This document shows, piece after piece, positions 1-11,577 of a stretch of 64,000 nt of DNA. Position numbers and translations under genes: made by a program. The stretch is taken from positions 11,392,501-11,456,500 of the forward strand of contig JANJXV010000013.1 in assembly GCA_024803745.1 (NCBI GenBank). Direction: 5' to 3'. A model generated the notes under the pieces. That model ran no database searches. It saw nothing but the letters and a program-made list of their open reading frames with translations, and had not been told where the DNA came from. Numbering within the stretch: the stretch's first letter is position 1; the number at the start of each line of letters is the position of its first letter. This DNA comes from Megascapheus bottae (taxonomy: Eukaryota > Chordata > Mammalia > Rodentia > Geomyidae).

Positions 1-1186
1 CAACAGCACAAAGCCGGGTGTGAGTCAGAGGTTCAAGGCATGTTTGCCGTCTTCCTTGGCACAATATGCCTGTCAGCCAAGAAACTTCTCAGGGACGTAT
101 GCAGTGCTCTGGCGATGATCTCATTAGACAGAGGGGCGGCAGAGCAGGAGCAGGCCCCAGTAGGTGAGAGGGTGACTTTTCACTCAGAAGGGTTCAGTCT
201 GTGAGTTCTCAGTATAGGCCAAGGAGACTCAAGAGAAGGTGCCTGGTGTGTAATTCCCCAAATGTAGAGAGAAAAAGGTGTGCATGGGTGCTGAGACGCA
301 GGGACATCCCTCCAATGGCCTGCTGAGCCGGGAGGTGGCTGAAGGCCAGTCCTCCAGGAGAATCTGGGCTGCTGAAGGCCTCTTGAGTACATGGCGTGAA
401 ATAAATATTTAGGTCCCACAGGCTGTTCTTGTTGCACTCTGGGGAGGCCTCGAGACTTCACAGATGCAGGGCTCTGATTGATACCATGCGCTTGAAGGCG
501 GCTGGAGAATTGCCTAGACCTGGCCAAGCAGAGAATTAGGAGATTCTTGGCCTAAGAGCAGAAAGGGGAGCAGGGGGAGAGGGAGGAAGGAAGAAGGCAT
601 CCTTTCTTCACTTGCCTCTCCTTTGTATGTTCCTTCAGCTCAGAGCCCCTTGAGAGACCTAATGCATCCCATAGGGGGCCAAGGTGCTCCTCTCCAGCCA
701 GAGTTCAGGAGGTCCAGAAAGGAGAGAATGAAGGGGAGAGGGAGGAAGGGCCAGGGGGAAAAGGAAAACCCAGCCTGGTGGTGGTTTCTTCTTCTTTTTT
801 TAAAGAGCCACAAGCTGAGATCAAAGGTGATATTTTTACAGCAACTGAAATAGAAAACCACTGGACACACAGTGGGAGGTGAGTGGCGGGGACACAGGCC
901 CCTTTATGTAAGCTGCAGCCACAGCAAGCATACTGCCCACAGGACATGGGGGACAGTCGTGAGCTTCCCAACTCAGGTTCAAGGGAAAAACAGGGATGCC
1001 CTATAGCTCTTGATGCTGGGAGATGAAGACAGCCATGAAGAGTGTAACGAGCATTCAGCGCCAGGCGCCGTCCTCCCAAATCCACCCTTGTCACTACGCT
1101 GGGGTGGATGAAATTGTTCCAGGGACTTGTGTACACAGCCATTTCATCTACACACAGCCCTGTGGAGAGGGATTATTTTTGCTCTG
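1..1186. other. Intergenic, no recognisable gene or repeat
   Basis: Open frames here are short, overlap on both strands and resemble no protein I know. There is a mildly purine-rich stretch around 560-600 and 715-765. No SINE half, LINE or microsatellite is evident. Confidence 0.5.
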
Positions 1187-1428
1187 TATTGGTTGGTTGG
1201 TTGGTTGCTTGGTCTTGGGGCTTAAACTCAGGGTGTGGGTAGTACCCCTGAGCTTTTGTGCACAGGGCTAGTGCTCTTCCACTTGAGCCACAGTTCCATT
1301 TCCAGTTTCCTAGTGGTCAACTGGAGATAAAAATATCATGGGCTTTTCCTGCCCCGGCTAGCTATAGGATCCTTAGATCTCAGCCTCCTGAGTAACTAGG
1401 ATTACATGAGTGAGCTACAGTGCCCAGG
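1187..1428 (-). repeat. SINE, 7SL-like head plus Geo tail, antisense
   Basis: Reads on the + strand as the inverted element: a tail-proximal 'cttggggcttaaactcaggg' block, then 'cacttgagccacag', 'ggtcaactggagataa', and finally the inverted 7SL-like head 'cctcctgagtaactaggatt'. It is preceded by a short (TTGG)n run at about 1190-1207. The copy is diverged, which suggests an older insertion. Confidence 0.85.
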
Positions 1429-3538
1429 TAGCTCCCTGTTTTATAGAAGAAGACACCCAGACAGCATGGGCAAGTTGACTTGGGCCCAAGTCCTCCAGGA
1501 ACTGGGACCAAATTCAGGACAAGATGCCGAGATCCTTTCTGCTCTCCCTAAACTCTCACCCACCTACCACACAGGGTATTACTTCCTGCTCCCAGGCCAC
1601 CCTGCTATCACAGGAGCCAAAGTCCCATCTACTAGAGCAGTGTGTTCCATACCCAGGAACATGCTAGAAATGAACATAGTCAATTCTCACTCAACCCAGA
1701 CAACAGAACCAGACCCTATGGAGCAGTCTTCAGGACTTTAGCAAACTCTTCAGATAATTTGGATGCACACAAAGGTCGGGAATCGCTGAACTTCATGACC
1801 TCAGTTTTCACACCTATCCTCTGGGGCAATGAACCCTACCTCACGAGGTTGAGCCCAACAGTAGCTAAAACATATGCTCGATGTGTGCCCTGTGCCAAGC
1901 ATCCTTCTAGTCCACAATATAAATATTAACTCGCTTTGCCACCCTGTGAGATAAATAGGAATTGGATGGCCTCAGATGAGGCCTCTGATTGAGAAACTGC
2001 AAATCTTAAGTTTACAGGATCTCACAGCTAGCTAGAAAGCAGTAGCGCTGTAGAATGCAGGCTGTTCACAGCTAACCAGGGGAAAGGCCCCCGCAGTAAC
2101 AGCCCTAGCTCCCAGATTCTGTGTTCTGGGCTCAAAGGAGAATGTGACGGTGACAATCATTAATTACAACCTCACTGCACTTAGATGACGCCCCGCCCCC
2201 ACCCCAGCCTGCCACCACTTCAGAAATGGGAATTCTGCCTTGTCAAAATCCAGGGAGTCAGCTTCACCCCCAGCCTCTGAGCAGAAACCCTGGAGGAGCA
2301 GTGTGCCAGGCTGTGGAAGTCCCTGCTCGTTACAGGGACTGTAGTGGGGTGAGGGACCCTCATTTGGCCACTCGGGGTCTATATAACATTTCTGAGCCTC
2401 CATTTCTTCTTCAGTGAGCTGATGAATGTTAGGTTATAGGATCCTTTGAGGTTGGAGGGGATGACGTGTCCCAGCCCAGAGTATGGCTGAGCTGGCTGTC
2501 AGCAAGCCCCTTACCTCTCTCTCCCACCTCCCTGCTGCTAGCTCAGAGAAACGCCACACCAGGACTCTGAAAAGGTCAGAACTAAGTTTCCAGATGCTCT
2601 AAATGCATTTGTTCCCTAGCTCTTCTGCTCCCCTCCTGATCTCTCCTTTGGCACAGACATCCACCCCAGCTCAGATGTGGGATTTCAGTATGGGGTGCCT
2701 GCTGCCTCTGGGTCGTTTCAGTCACCTGTGGAGAGCAGCAGCTTCCTCTCCAACTCCAGCCCCAACCCCACCACCCAAGCCAGACATCCATCCGCAATCA
2801 CCGAGTATCTGAGTACCGCACGCCAGCAGGCATGGACATCTGAAGCTCGTTAGCTGCTTTTTCCCAAGGGGCTAACCCCAGCTTGGCTTGCTGAGAATTA
2901 CTCCAGACAGAGCTACAGAGGACGCAGAAAGCAAAGACCAGGTGAGGGGTGGCCACGGGCCGGAGGGGCCTCTGGAGACCCACGCAGAGTGTGTGAAGCA
3001 GGTTGGGAGGGTGCCAGCTCTGACTTGTAGCTCTGCAGACCTAGAGTGGGTGGGGGGACTGGAGTGAGGCTTTCCTTCTCTAGGCCTCAGGGTCCCCTTG
3101 TTCATATCCCCGGGCAAAGACGAGCTAGGAATACACAAAAGTCTAACCTTATAGCTCTGACCTTGTGGATTCCTGCCTGACCTCAAATTCTAGGTTCTTA
3201 AGTTCTAGCCTAGTGATGGCAGGCGATGAGAAATGGGGTGAGGGAGGGTGTTCCAGGGGTGAGGAGTCAGGATCCCCACTCAGACCTGGAGATCAGAGGG
3301 GAGCTGGGAGAGGAAGACTAGCCAGGGCACCACAGCTCAGAACAGTCGGATGGGTGTTCTTGAGCACAGGGCCGGGATGCAGCACAGACGGCCACACTGA
3401 CCAGAGGTGAGAGATGTGAGCTAAGTGGGGTTTCAGCAAGGTGTGTGGGCCAGGACTCAGTGGCCACACCTTAGGACTCACTGCTCCACCCTGCTGTCCA
3501 GACTGACCACAGGTGATTTTAACTTTAACCAAGTAGGG
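1429..3538. other. Intergenic; one MIR3-like patch, no gene
   Basis: About 1885-2075 has the MIR/MIR3 flavour: 'gtgccaagcatcc', then 'ccctgtgagataaatagg' and 'atctcacagctagctag'. The rest is single-copy-looking sequence with only short open frames and nothing I recognise as coding. Confidence 0.4.
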
Positions 3539-3655
3539 TGTGTGTGTACCAGTCCTGAGGCTTGAACTCAGTGCCTGGCACAGTCTCTGAGCAGATTTTG
3601 CTCAAAGCTAGTGTTCTACCACTTGAGCCATAGCTACAGCTCTGGCATCCAGTTA
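3539..3655 (-). repeat. SINE fragment, Geo tail part, antisense
   Basis: Only the tail half is present: 'ccagtcctgaggcttgaact' through 'ctaccacttgagccatagct'. The 7SL-like head is missing, so this is a truncated copy. The sequence after it (about 3685-3760) has weak MIR character. Confidence 0.75.
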
Positions 3656-3819
3656 CCAAGCAGGTTTTATTGCCACTTGTTTTTATTTCAGGCTCAATTC
3701 TAAGCACTATGCACATTTGAAAACCATGTAACCTTGCCAGTGGGTGGTAGGTCCTACTGACTGACCAGCCTGGAGTCTGGCCCTTACCAGTCTGGTTCGG
3801 AAGCTGAATTTTAATATTT

Positions 3820-4052
3820 TCTCTTTTTTGGCCAGCCCTGGAGCTTGAACTCAGGGCCTGAACACTGTCTCTGAGCTGCCTTTGCTCAAGGTTAGTGCCC
3901 TATCACTTTGAGAAACAGTTCTACTTTTGGATTTTTAGTAATTGGAGATATGAATCCTACAAACTTTCCTGCAGAGGCTGGCTTTGAACCACAATCCTCA
4001 AATCTCAGTCTCCTGAGTAGCTAGGATGAGAGGCATGAGCCGTCCACACTCC
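3820..4052 (-). repeat. SINE, 7SL-like head plus Geo tail, antisense
   Basis: All the inverted blocks are in order: 'cagccctggagcttgaactc', 'tatcactttgagaaacag', 'gtaattggagatatgaat', 'ggctttgaaccacaatcctc' and 'gagtagctaggatgagagg'. It is a diverged full-length copy. Confidence 0.85.
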
Positions 4053-5285
4053 ACTAATTTTTCTCAGGGCAGCTACAGGTCATCAGGCCACTCAAAAGGG
4101 TAGCATCCCCCAGTGCTGCCATAACTGATACTAGCTGTCCCTTCCCCAGTCTCCCTCCCTGCTGGAAGCCAGGTGTCTAGGAAGTTGTGGCCTGGTGAGA
4201 CTGGAATGTGCACACAGGCAAAGCCTGGTGACCTCTGGCCAATCAGCCACACCCTCCTCAGGGAGTTGCTGTGGTGACTGGGTAGGTGTCACACGGACTG
4301 TATTACTGACCTCGACAGCACCTTATGTGCACATGGCCAAAGGGGGCTTCTCAGAACCTTGGCTTTGCCTCCCAGTTTGGCTGTTGTACCCTGTCTTTAG
4401 AGGGCCAGGCGTCCCTTGTGGATGAGCTGCAGAACTGTTTGCTAAGCTGAGGTCTTTGATTCATTTACCTCTCATGGTAGCCTTCCTGAGAAAGATCTCT
4501 GTTTATAAAGTGGGGCAGGGCCAGAACAATCCTGGATTCCAGACTACCCCTAATTACAGTTTATCATTTTCAAATATATAAAGTTAATTATAGAACTATA
4601 ACAAGCTTAGAAAATTCTCAAAGTGAATACACCTTTGGTTTGTTTTACAATGGAATTTCCTCTGCCTTCCCCACCCCTTTGTGCTCCCCTAAACCCCCCT
4701 CACTGACCTAAATCACCTTCCCCTGATTCCACTTATAATCAATATCTTTCCTGCTTTTGCCAACAGCTGTTCCCTGGTGGGGGGGCTAAGCCCTGACGGC
4801 AGATCCTGGAAAAAAGCTCTAGACCAGATTCTGGAAAGGCCTGGTGTTTCTTCCAGAACAACAGAACTTCCACTTCAACAGAACTGTTTTAAGTGAGGCA
4901 TCTAGTAAGAAATCCTCCCAGCCAAGATTCCAGAAACTGCCCAAGGTTGGGGGGATTTATAAAAAGAGGTTTATATCAGTGGAAATTCCAGGATTTGGAT
5001 AGTTGCATCCAGTCAGCTCCTGATAACAGCATCGGCTCTCGGTGGAGAAGTGGCAAGGGTAGTAGACACTGCAGGATCATGAGTGTGAGAAAGAAACCCG
5101 CTTTATAAGAATCCACTCTCCAATACCTAGCCCAGCCTGAGAGACCAAGCTTATTCCTGAGAGACCTAGTGCAGTTTCTGGAGAAAGTAGTTAATCCATT
5201 CAAGAGGATGCTGCCCTGCGACCTGATCACTTCCCTTCTCTTTTCTTGAATTATTTATTTAGATATTTATGTGTATATGCATTTA
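4053..5285. other. Intergenic, no gene; AT-rich patch
   Basis: A notably AT-rich stretch at about 4545-4660 stands out from GC-richer flanks. It may be an old LINE or DNA-transposon remnant, but I could not assign a family. No coding potential is supported. Confidence 0.35.
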
Positions 5286-5510
5286 TTTGTTTCTTTTGTG
5301 GTGGCATTGGAGCTTGAACTCAAGGCCTCACATTTCTGCTTGGCTTTTGGTTAAGGATAGAGCTCTATTACTTGAACCACAGCTCTACTTTCAGCTTTCT
5401 TCGGGTTAATTCGAGTTGAGAATCTCACAGATTTTTCTGGCTTTGAACTATGATCTTCAGATCTCAGCCTCCCAGGTTGCCAGGATTACAGGCATGAGCC
5501 TAGACTCCAC
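5286..5510 (-). repeat. SINE, 7SL-like head plus Geo tail, antisense
   Basis: Inverted copy running from 'ggcattggagcttgaactca' to 'ccaggattacaggcatgagc', with a T-rich poly(A) complement before it at about 5245-5300. It is diverged. Confidence 0.85.
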
Positions 5511-6285
5511 GTTTGGGAGGTTTCACCATCTCTTGACACCATCACATGAGGATCAAGCTGCCAGCATGTGCTAAAGGTCATGTGCCCTTCATGGACCTAC
5601 CTACCCAGACCGCTGCAGAAGGAAAGGATGCCGTATGAAGGGAAGCTGGTGGAATGCTACAAAGGAAAAGTCCACCTGGAGGGAGGGCAGCACATGATAG
5701 GGAGCAGCAAGGACTGGGCGCAGTCTTACACGGGATGATCAGGGCTGATGTCGTGGAGAAGGGGACCTTTGGGAGACACTGAAGGGGGCGGTTATGTAGG
5801 GGAAGGGAGGACATGGCTGTGATGGGCAGGTCTTTTCATCCTCTCTCTCAGCTCCATGCTGGGCACAGTGGTGTTGTCATGGACGTCACGGGCATCTCCG
5901 TGTGGTAGACTCCATTAGATGTATCTGTTCTGTCAGTACCAGAGCATGCCTGTGGTAAGACAGGCTCAGCTGGTGGCTTGACTTTGGCAGGTGGCAGGTG
6001 GCTCAGGCTCTGCTATCAGCTCTGCTCCCAGCTGACAGAGGATGTGACCTTAGGTAGGGCCCTACCTTTCTCGGAGCCTCGGTGTCTTGAGCATAAGATC
6101 ACTGGCCATTGCCGGGGGTGAGGAAAGGGGGTATGGCTACTATTGGATTCGGGGTTTCTTCATGAGGTGATAAAATATTCTGGGATTAGAAAGTAATGAT
6201 GGCTGCACCATTGTATGAGCATTCTAAAGTGAATTGTACACTTATTTAAAAAAAAACAACAACCTTATTTGAAAAGATGGCTTCA
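5511..6285. other. Intergenic; probable MIR near 6020-6090
   Basis: The stretch 'aggatgtgaccttaggtagg' followed by 'tttctcggagcctcggtgtc' matches the MIR core pattern on the + strand. The rest shows no gene or repeat that I recognise. Confidence 0.4.
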
Positions 6286-6528
6286 ACTGGACACCGGTGG
6301 CTCACACCTGTAATCCTAGGTACTCAGGAGACTGAGATGTGAGTATCATGGTTAGAAGCCACCTTGGGAAAGTCTGTGAGACTCTTTTCTCCAATTAATC
6401 ATCACAAAGTGTTCACAAAGGGAAGCTATAGCTTAAGTGGTAGAGCGGCTAATCTTAAGTGCAAAAGCTAAGGGACAGTGCCCAGGTGTGGAGTTCAAAT
6501 CCTTGTATACACACACACACACACACAA
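6286..6528 (+). repeat. SINE, 7SL-like head plus Geo tail
   Basis: Starts with 'accggtggctcacacctgta' and the 7SL-like head, continues through 'gactcttttctccaattaat' and the Geo half ('agtggtagagcggctaatct'), and ends in a short (CA)n tail at 6508-6528 in place of poly(A). Confidence 0.85.
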
Positions 6529-6566
6529 TGGGTGATTAGGAAACTCCAGTTGTACAACTAATACAT

Positions 6567-6762
6567 TTTGTTTTTTGTTTTTATTTTTTGCTAGTCCTGA
6601 GGTTTGAAGTCAGGTCCTGGGCACTGTCCTTGAGCTTTCTCAAAGCTAGAGCTCTACCACTTGAGCAACAGCACCACTTCCGGCTTTTTCTGTGTATTCA
6701 ATGCCAAGGAACTGAACCCATACTACGCATGCACTGTACTACTAGGTCACGCTCCCAGCATA
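6567..6762 (-). repeat. IDL-Geo SINE, antisense
   Basis: The Geo half reads 'ctagtcctgaggtttgaagt' to 'agcaccacttccggcttttt'. It is followed by a degraded inverted ID-like half ending 'actactaggtcacgctccc'. The ID promoter boxes are mutated, so this is an older copy. A T-rich run precedes it at 6566-6589. Confidence 0.8.
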
Positions 6763-7144
6763 ATACTTTTTAAAGTCCTAACAAGGTGGCTGATTGGATA
6801 AGGCCACCTGTAAGTAGTAAAAGGCTGATTTTTTGTGTGTGTGCCTACACTCTCCTCGGCTGGCCTCAGCATTTATGCTGAGAACCTCCTGATCTCTAGG
6901 GTCCTTCCAGTTCTGATTTTCCCAGGGTTCACAACCATGGTATCCATGCCAAGGCCAAGTCATTCAGTCTAACCTGAGCTTCTGATGTGTCCCCAAGCAA
7001 GGCTAAAGACAGGAAGAAAGAACAGACACCCAGACCTTCCTGAAGGGACTGTGTGGAATAGATCACAAGTATATATTGTGCCAGGAGGCAATTTTCTTTG
7101 GGACTTCTTCTTTTCTTTCCCAGTATAAGAAAGAACAAAGGAAC

Positions 7145-7368
7145 CAGGTACCCAGTTAACTCACAACTGTCATCCTAGCTACTCAGGAGGCTGAGATCTG
7201 AGGACTGCAGTTCAAAACCAGCCTAGATAGGAAGTTCATAAGACTCTCATATACAATTAACTACCAAAAAAGACAGAAGTAGAACTGTGGCTCAACTGAT
7301 AGCATTAGAGCACCAAAGCTCAGGGACAGTGTCTAGACCCTGAGTCCAAAGCCCCATGACAAACATAC
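7145..7368 (+). repeat. SINE, 7SL-like head plus Geo tail
   Basis: The head reads 'catcctagctactcaggagg', the middle 'tacaattaactaccaaaaaa', and the Geo half 'agctcagggacagtgtctag'. Its 3' end runs directly into a long purine tract that probably grew from the poly(A) tail. Confidence 0.85.
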
Positions 7369-7369
7369 A

Positions 7370-7460
7370 AGAAAGGAAGAAAAGAAAAAAGAAAAGGAAG
7401 GAAGAAAGGAAAAAAGGAAAAAAGAAAAGAAGGAAGGAAGAAAGAAAGAAAGAAAGAGAG
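7370..7460 (+). repeat. Purine-only (GAAA/GGAA)n tract
   Basis: About 90 bases of only A and G, built from GAAA and GGAA units, directly after a SINE 3' end. This is typical of microsatellites born from SINE poly(A) tails. It explains the lysine-rich and phenylalanine-rich open frames in this interval, which are not genes. Confidence 0.95.
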
Positions 7461-7905
7461 CAACATAGAACAAAAATAAGGTGGGCACATGGCTCTGACA
7501 GCACCAGGACCCAGGAAGTGATTCAGGCATTTACGTACTTGGTCTTTGTGCTAGGGGATCAGCATGCAACAGTGGATATCACACCTAACTCACACCCAAG
7601 GAACATGGACTGTGAAACAATCAAACACGTAATCAATCAAAAGCGGAGGTGTTTCTGTGATCCATGCCTTTACCATGGAAGGAAAAGCACCCAGTGTTCT
7701 GAATAGTTTACTGGGGGTAGGGCACTGTTCTTGGCTGACGCTTGTTTTGAGGATATGCTGGAAGAATGAAAGGGTATAGGAAGGTGTCAAGGGTGACGTA
7801 AGCCAGTATACTTAAAAAAAAAAGAGGGCATTGAGTATCTATAGAAGGCCAGCATAGATGAAAAACAGAACACTGGGAAAATCTCTACTCTCTTTTGGCT
7901 GGATT

Positions 7906-8130
7906 AAGCCAGGTGCTGGTGGCTCTTGCCTGAATCCTAGCTACTCTAGAGGCTGAGGTCTGAGGATGGAGGTTCAAAGCCAGCCCCCTTAGGAAAGTCC
8001 ACAAGACTCTTATCTCCAGTTAACCATCAGAAAACCAGAAGTAGAGCTGTGGCTCAAAGTGGCTGCCTTGAGTGAAAAATTGCTCAAGGACAGCACCCAG
8101 GCCCAGAGTTCAAGCCCCACAACAGACAAA

Positions 8131-8165
<35 letters not shown>

Positions 8166-8180
8166 AAACAAAAACAAAAA
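7906..8180 (+). repeat. SINE, 7SL-like head plus Geo tail, with (AAAT)n tail
   Basis: The head 'aatcctagctactctagagg' is followed by 'ccagttaaccatcagaaaac' and the Geo half ending 'gagttcaagccccacaacag'. The tail is an (AAAT)n run at about 8127-8166, then A/C-rich sequence. Confidence 0.9.
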
Positions 8181-8189
8181 GTCTGCTAG

Positions 8190-8278
8190 ATTTATCTGCT
8201 AGGAGCTGGCTTTGAACCTTGATCCTCAGATCTCTGCCCTCTAAGTAGCTAGGATTAAAGGTGTGAGCTGGAGCTGCC
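8190..8278 (-). repeat. SINE fragment, 7SL-like head only, antisense
   Basis: Contains only the inverted head: 'ggctttgaaccttgatcctc' through 'aagtagctaggattaaaggt'. The Geo half is absent. It lies next to the tail of the preceding + strand copy. Confidence 0.75.
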
Positions 8279-8280
8279 TC

Positions 8281-9290
8281 CCATTCCAATCCAGCTTGAA
8301 TGATAAACTACAGAGCCACCCTTCTCACACATAAAGGGCTTTGTTCCCAGAGCAGCCAGCATTCCAGGAAAGCAGGCCATTGCTCCCCCGTCCCAGCCCC
8401 AGGCCTGACTCTGGCTCTGCAAGTCAGGAGCATGGCCTGCCAGCCTAAGGGCCGCAACGGCTACTTAAGCAGCATGGTGGCCCTGCTTGGCAGCCTCTGG
8501 CCATCTGGCCCTGCTGCCCTCTTTCCAGGCAGACCCTGCTCCCCCTGTGCCAGCTACTGTCTGCAGGATCTTGAGGTGAGAGCTTTTCCACCACACCACA
8601 GGCCAAGTTGTGTTCTTGGCTCCAAGGTTCAGTGAGCCGGTTTCCGGCCGTCCCCACCCTCAGCTACTCCCCAAGGACCCGCTCCAGGCCTCGGCTGGGC
8701 CAGGGCCTCATGCTCTTTCCACTCTTACATTTTATTTTTGTCTCTCCTTGCCTTCCTCTCTCTTTGACCTCTCTTTTTCTGCCATGCTTCTCTCTGCCTT
8801 GCCTTCTTTTCCTCTAAGATTATCACATGTCCCAGGACACATGGAAAAGGGCTCAGACCCCAGTTCCTCTGCTGGCTGTGGGATCCTGGGCAAATGTGAT
8901 CTCCCATCGTCTGCCTCTGTTTCCAGTCTTAGAAAGTGAGGAGGAGGTGTCTCGTAACTCCTGTTCCTCTGGATATAAGCTGAGTTGAGTCCAGAGTCTC
9001 CTGTTAGCAGGTGTTTAACAAGTGTGTGTGTGTGTTTTCATTTTAGCTTCCTTTCGCATCTCTTGCTCACACATACAGTGGACCCCCAACAACCGTGTTC
9101 TGAGCATCCTTCTCTAGCCCCAGAATCAAGTGGAACCAACAGTATGGCAGGCAGCGTGTTGATGGCTGGCTTAGTGACGGTAGGCGTGCCTGGACATACA
9201 TCATAGTCTGGCCTCTGCTCTGGGACTCCCATGTGGGAGGCATCTTCTGAGCTGTGACTCAGACACCAGGGTTTTTTGTGTTTCTCACTA
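8281..9290. other. Intergenic; probable MIR near 8855-8945
   Basis: 'ggctgtgggatcctgggcaa' followed by 'tctgtttccagtcttagaaa' fits the MIR core on the + strand. A pyrimidine-rich stretch occupies 8718-8815. No coding gene is supported. Confidence 0.4.
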
Positions 9291-9294
9291 ACGT

Positions 9295-9513
9295 CATTTT
9301 TTTGTCAGTTGTGCAGCTTGAACTCAGGGCCTTTGTGCTGTCCCTGAGTTTTTCTCTAAAGGCTAGCACTCTATCACTTTGAGCCATAGCTCCACTTCTG
9401 GTTTTAATTTAATAGTCTCTCAGACCCCGCCCCACTCCCCCATCTGGCTTCGAATCATGATCCTCAGATCTCAGCCCCCTAAGTAGCTAGGATTACAGGC
9501 GTGAGCCACCAGC
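9295..9513 (-). repeat. SINE, 7SL-like head plus Geo tail, antisense
   Basis: Inverted copy from 'gtgcagcttgaactcagggc' to 'ggattacaggcgtgagccac'. The middle segment is shortened and replaced by C-rich sequence around 9425-9445. Confidence 0.85.
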
Positions 9514-9538
9514 TTTCACCAACTTTAAAAAAAAAATG

Positions 9539-9797
9539 CAAGGGCTGGAAGCCTAGCCTAGTGGTAGAGTGCTCACTTAGCATGCACGACACCCTGGGTT
9601 TGATTCCTCAGTACCACATACACAGGAAAAGCCAGAAGTGGTGCTGTGGCTCAAGTGTTAGAGAGTTAGCCTTGAGCAAAATGTGTCCAAGGACAGTGCC
9701 CAGGCCCTGAGTTCAAGCCCCAGGACTGGCTTCGATTCTCAGATCTCAGCCTCATGAGTAGCTAGAACTGTAGACAAGAGCACCTGGTACCTGGCAT
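9539..9797 (+). repeat. IDL-Geo SINE fused to an inverted SINE head
   Basis: 9539-9727 is an IDL-Geo copy: ID-like half with 'agcctagtggtagagtgctc' and 'tttgattcctcagtaccaca', then the Geo half to 'gttcaagccccaggactggc'. From 9728 the sequence switches to an inverted 7SL-like head ('tctcagatctcagcctcatg'), so this is a composite or a deletion join. Confidence 0.8.
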
Positions 9798-10023
9798 TGT
9801 GTCATTTCTTTCTTTTTTTTTTTTTTTTGCCAGTCCTGGGCCTTGAACTTAGGGCCTGGGCACTATCCTTGGGCTTTCTCATGGCTAGAGCTTTACCACT
9901 TGAGCCACAACACCATTTCTGACTTTTTTCTATGTATGTGGTACTGAGGAATCGAACCCAGGTCTTCATGCATGTTAGGCAAGCATTCTACCACTAGGCT
10001 AAACTCCTGGCCCTGTGTCATTT
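9798..10023 (-). repeat. IDL-Geo SINE, antisense, with target-site duplication
   Basis: A full-length inverted copy (about 9808-10013) with a poly(T) run at 9814-9829, Geo half and ID-like half ending 'ccactaggctaaactcctgg'. It is flanked by the direct repeat TGTGTCATTT at 9798-9807 and 10014-10023. The duplication shows a clean retrotransposition event into the older SINE remnant just upstream. Confidence 0.9.
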
Positions 10024-10087
10024 TTAAAAAGACATAGTGAAACAAATTGTCTGGAGTTAAGTCTAGGACTGTAGATTTCCTTCCCCT

Positions 10088-10192
10088 CCACCTTCAGTCA
10101 TGGGGCTTGAACTCAGAGCCTAGGTACTGTATCTGAGCCCCTTTGTGCTCAAGGATGGCACTCTACCACCCAAGCCACAGCATCACCTGGTG
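10088..10192 (-). repeat. SINE fragment, Geo tail part, antisense
   Basis: Only 'catggggcttgaactcagag' to 'cacccaagccacagcatcac' is present. It is truncated after the Geo half. Confidence 0.75.
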
Positions 10193-10317
10193 AACTCTAA
10201 ATTTTTAATTCTCTTTTCTCTACTACACCACCTTTCACATGATTGGAAATGTAAGATCTCTACAGTAACTTATTTCCTGGTTACTTGTGTAAGTTAACTC
10301 ATATTTATCATAATGTT

Positions 10318-10492
10318 TTGTGTGTGCCAATCCTGAGGCTTGACCTCAGGACCCGTTCCTGACCTTTTTGGTGGTTAATTGGAGATAAAGTATTGTGGAC
10401 TTTCCTGCTCCAACTGGCTTTGAATCTTGATCCTCAAATCTCAGCTTTCTGAGCAGCTAGGATTGCAAGCATAAGCCACCAGCACCTCACAA
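10318..10492 (-). repeat. SINE, 7SL-like head plus partial Geo tail, antisense
   Basis: 'gtgccaatcctgaggcttga' is followed by a short Geo part with an internal deletion, then 'ggtggttaattggagataaa' and the inverted head ending 'gcagctaggattgcaagcat'. Confidence 0.8.
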
Positions 10493-10587
10493 TAATTTTA
10501 TTTTTGACAAGAATACCAAGATAATTCAATGGAGCAGACAGCAGAATGCAGTTGGAGCCTATTTCACACGTATACAAAAATTAAATT

Positions 10588-10832
10588 AGCAGAGCACCAG
10601 TGGACACTTATAATCCTAGCCCCTCGGGGGGCTGAGAGCTGAGAACCCCGTTCAAAGCCAGCTGGGGCAGGAAAGTCCATGACACATTTACCTTCAATTA
10701 ACCACTGAAAAGGCTAGAAGTAAGTAGAGCTGTGGCTCAGGTGGTTGGATGCTCTCTTGAGGGAAAAATGCTCAGGTATAGCACCCAGGCTCTGAATTCA
10801 ACTTCTAGGACCAGCACACAAAACAAAATGAA
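10588..10832 (+). repeat. SINE, 7SL-like head plus Geo tail
   Basis: The head reads 'ataatcctagcccctcgggg', then 'ccttcaattaaccactgaaa' and a Geo half ending 'taggaccagcacacaaaaca'. A short A-rich tail follows. Confidence 0.8.
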
Positions 10833-10944
10833 AAACAAAAAACAAATTGATCAAGCACCTGAAGGTAAATTCTTGGAAGGAAACAAAGGTATAAATATCC
10901 ATGATCTTGATTAGCAAATATATTTAAAATTTTTTTTAATTTAT

Positions 10945-11138
10945 TTTATTTTTGCTCTTTCTAGGCTCAGGCTCAGGGCCTGAGCACTGTCCTTGGGTTT
11001 TCTCAAGGCTGGAGCTCTACCACTTGAACCACAGCACCATTTTGGCTTTTTTCTATGTATGTGGTACGGGGGAATTGAATCTGGGTCTTTGTGCATGCTA
11101 GGCAAGCATGCTACCATTAGGCCAAACTCCCAACCCCA
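10945..11138 (-). repeat. IDL-Geo SINE, antisense
   Basis: The Geo half 'ggctcagggcctgagcactg' to 'cagcaccattttggcttttt' is followed by the inverted ID-like half ('gtggtacgggggaattgaat', 'gctaggcaagcatgctacca'). A T-rich complement of the tail precedes it at about 10928-10955. Confidence 0.85.
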
Positions 11139-11189
11139 GCAAATGGTATTTGTTGATATTTCAAAAGTACATGGAATGATGCCCCACAC

Positions 11190-11525
11190 CATCAGTCACT
11201 GATGAAATGCAAATCAGAACCACAGTGAGATATCACATCACACCTATGAAGCTGACTATAATAATAATAATAATTAAAAAGACAGAAAATAACAAGCACT
11301 GTCAAGGGCATAGAGAAACTGGAACCTCATACAGTGCTGGTAAAAAATGTAAAATGGAACAGCCACTGTGGAAAATGGTTTGGCAGTTCTCCAAAAGTCA
11401 GATAGAGTTACCATATAATCCAGCAATTCCATTCCTAGGTATATCACCAGAGAACTGAAAAGATATAACTCATGTAACTCATGCATGTAAATGTTCATAG
11501 CAGCGTTATCTGCAATAACCAAATG
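11190..11525 (+). mobile_element. LINE-1 3' end fragment, sense
   Basis: The run 'gatgaaatgcaaatcagaac', 'gagatatcacatcacaccta', 'ggtttggcagttctccaaaa' and 'ccagcaattccattcctagg' is the characteristic 3' region of mammalian L1 elements. An (ATA)n expansion interrupts it at about 11259-11275. It is about 330 bases, 5' truncated and without an intact reading frame. Confidence 0.85.
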
Positions 11526-11534
11526 TCTGTGTGC

Positions 11535-11577
11535 TTTTCTTTTATTACAGGCATGAGCCACTGGCACCTGGCTACCA
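11535..11577 (-). repeat. SINE head remnant, antisense
   Basis: 'ttattacaggcatgagccac' is the inverted start of the 7SL-like head. It abuts the L1 fragment and nothing else of the element remains. Confidence 0.6.

Noticed and set aside
4545..4660. AT-rich patch as a transposon
   Set aside because: No terminal repeats or recognisable family sequence could be made out by eye.
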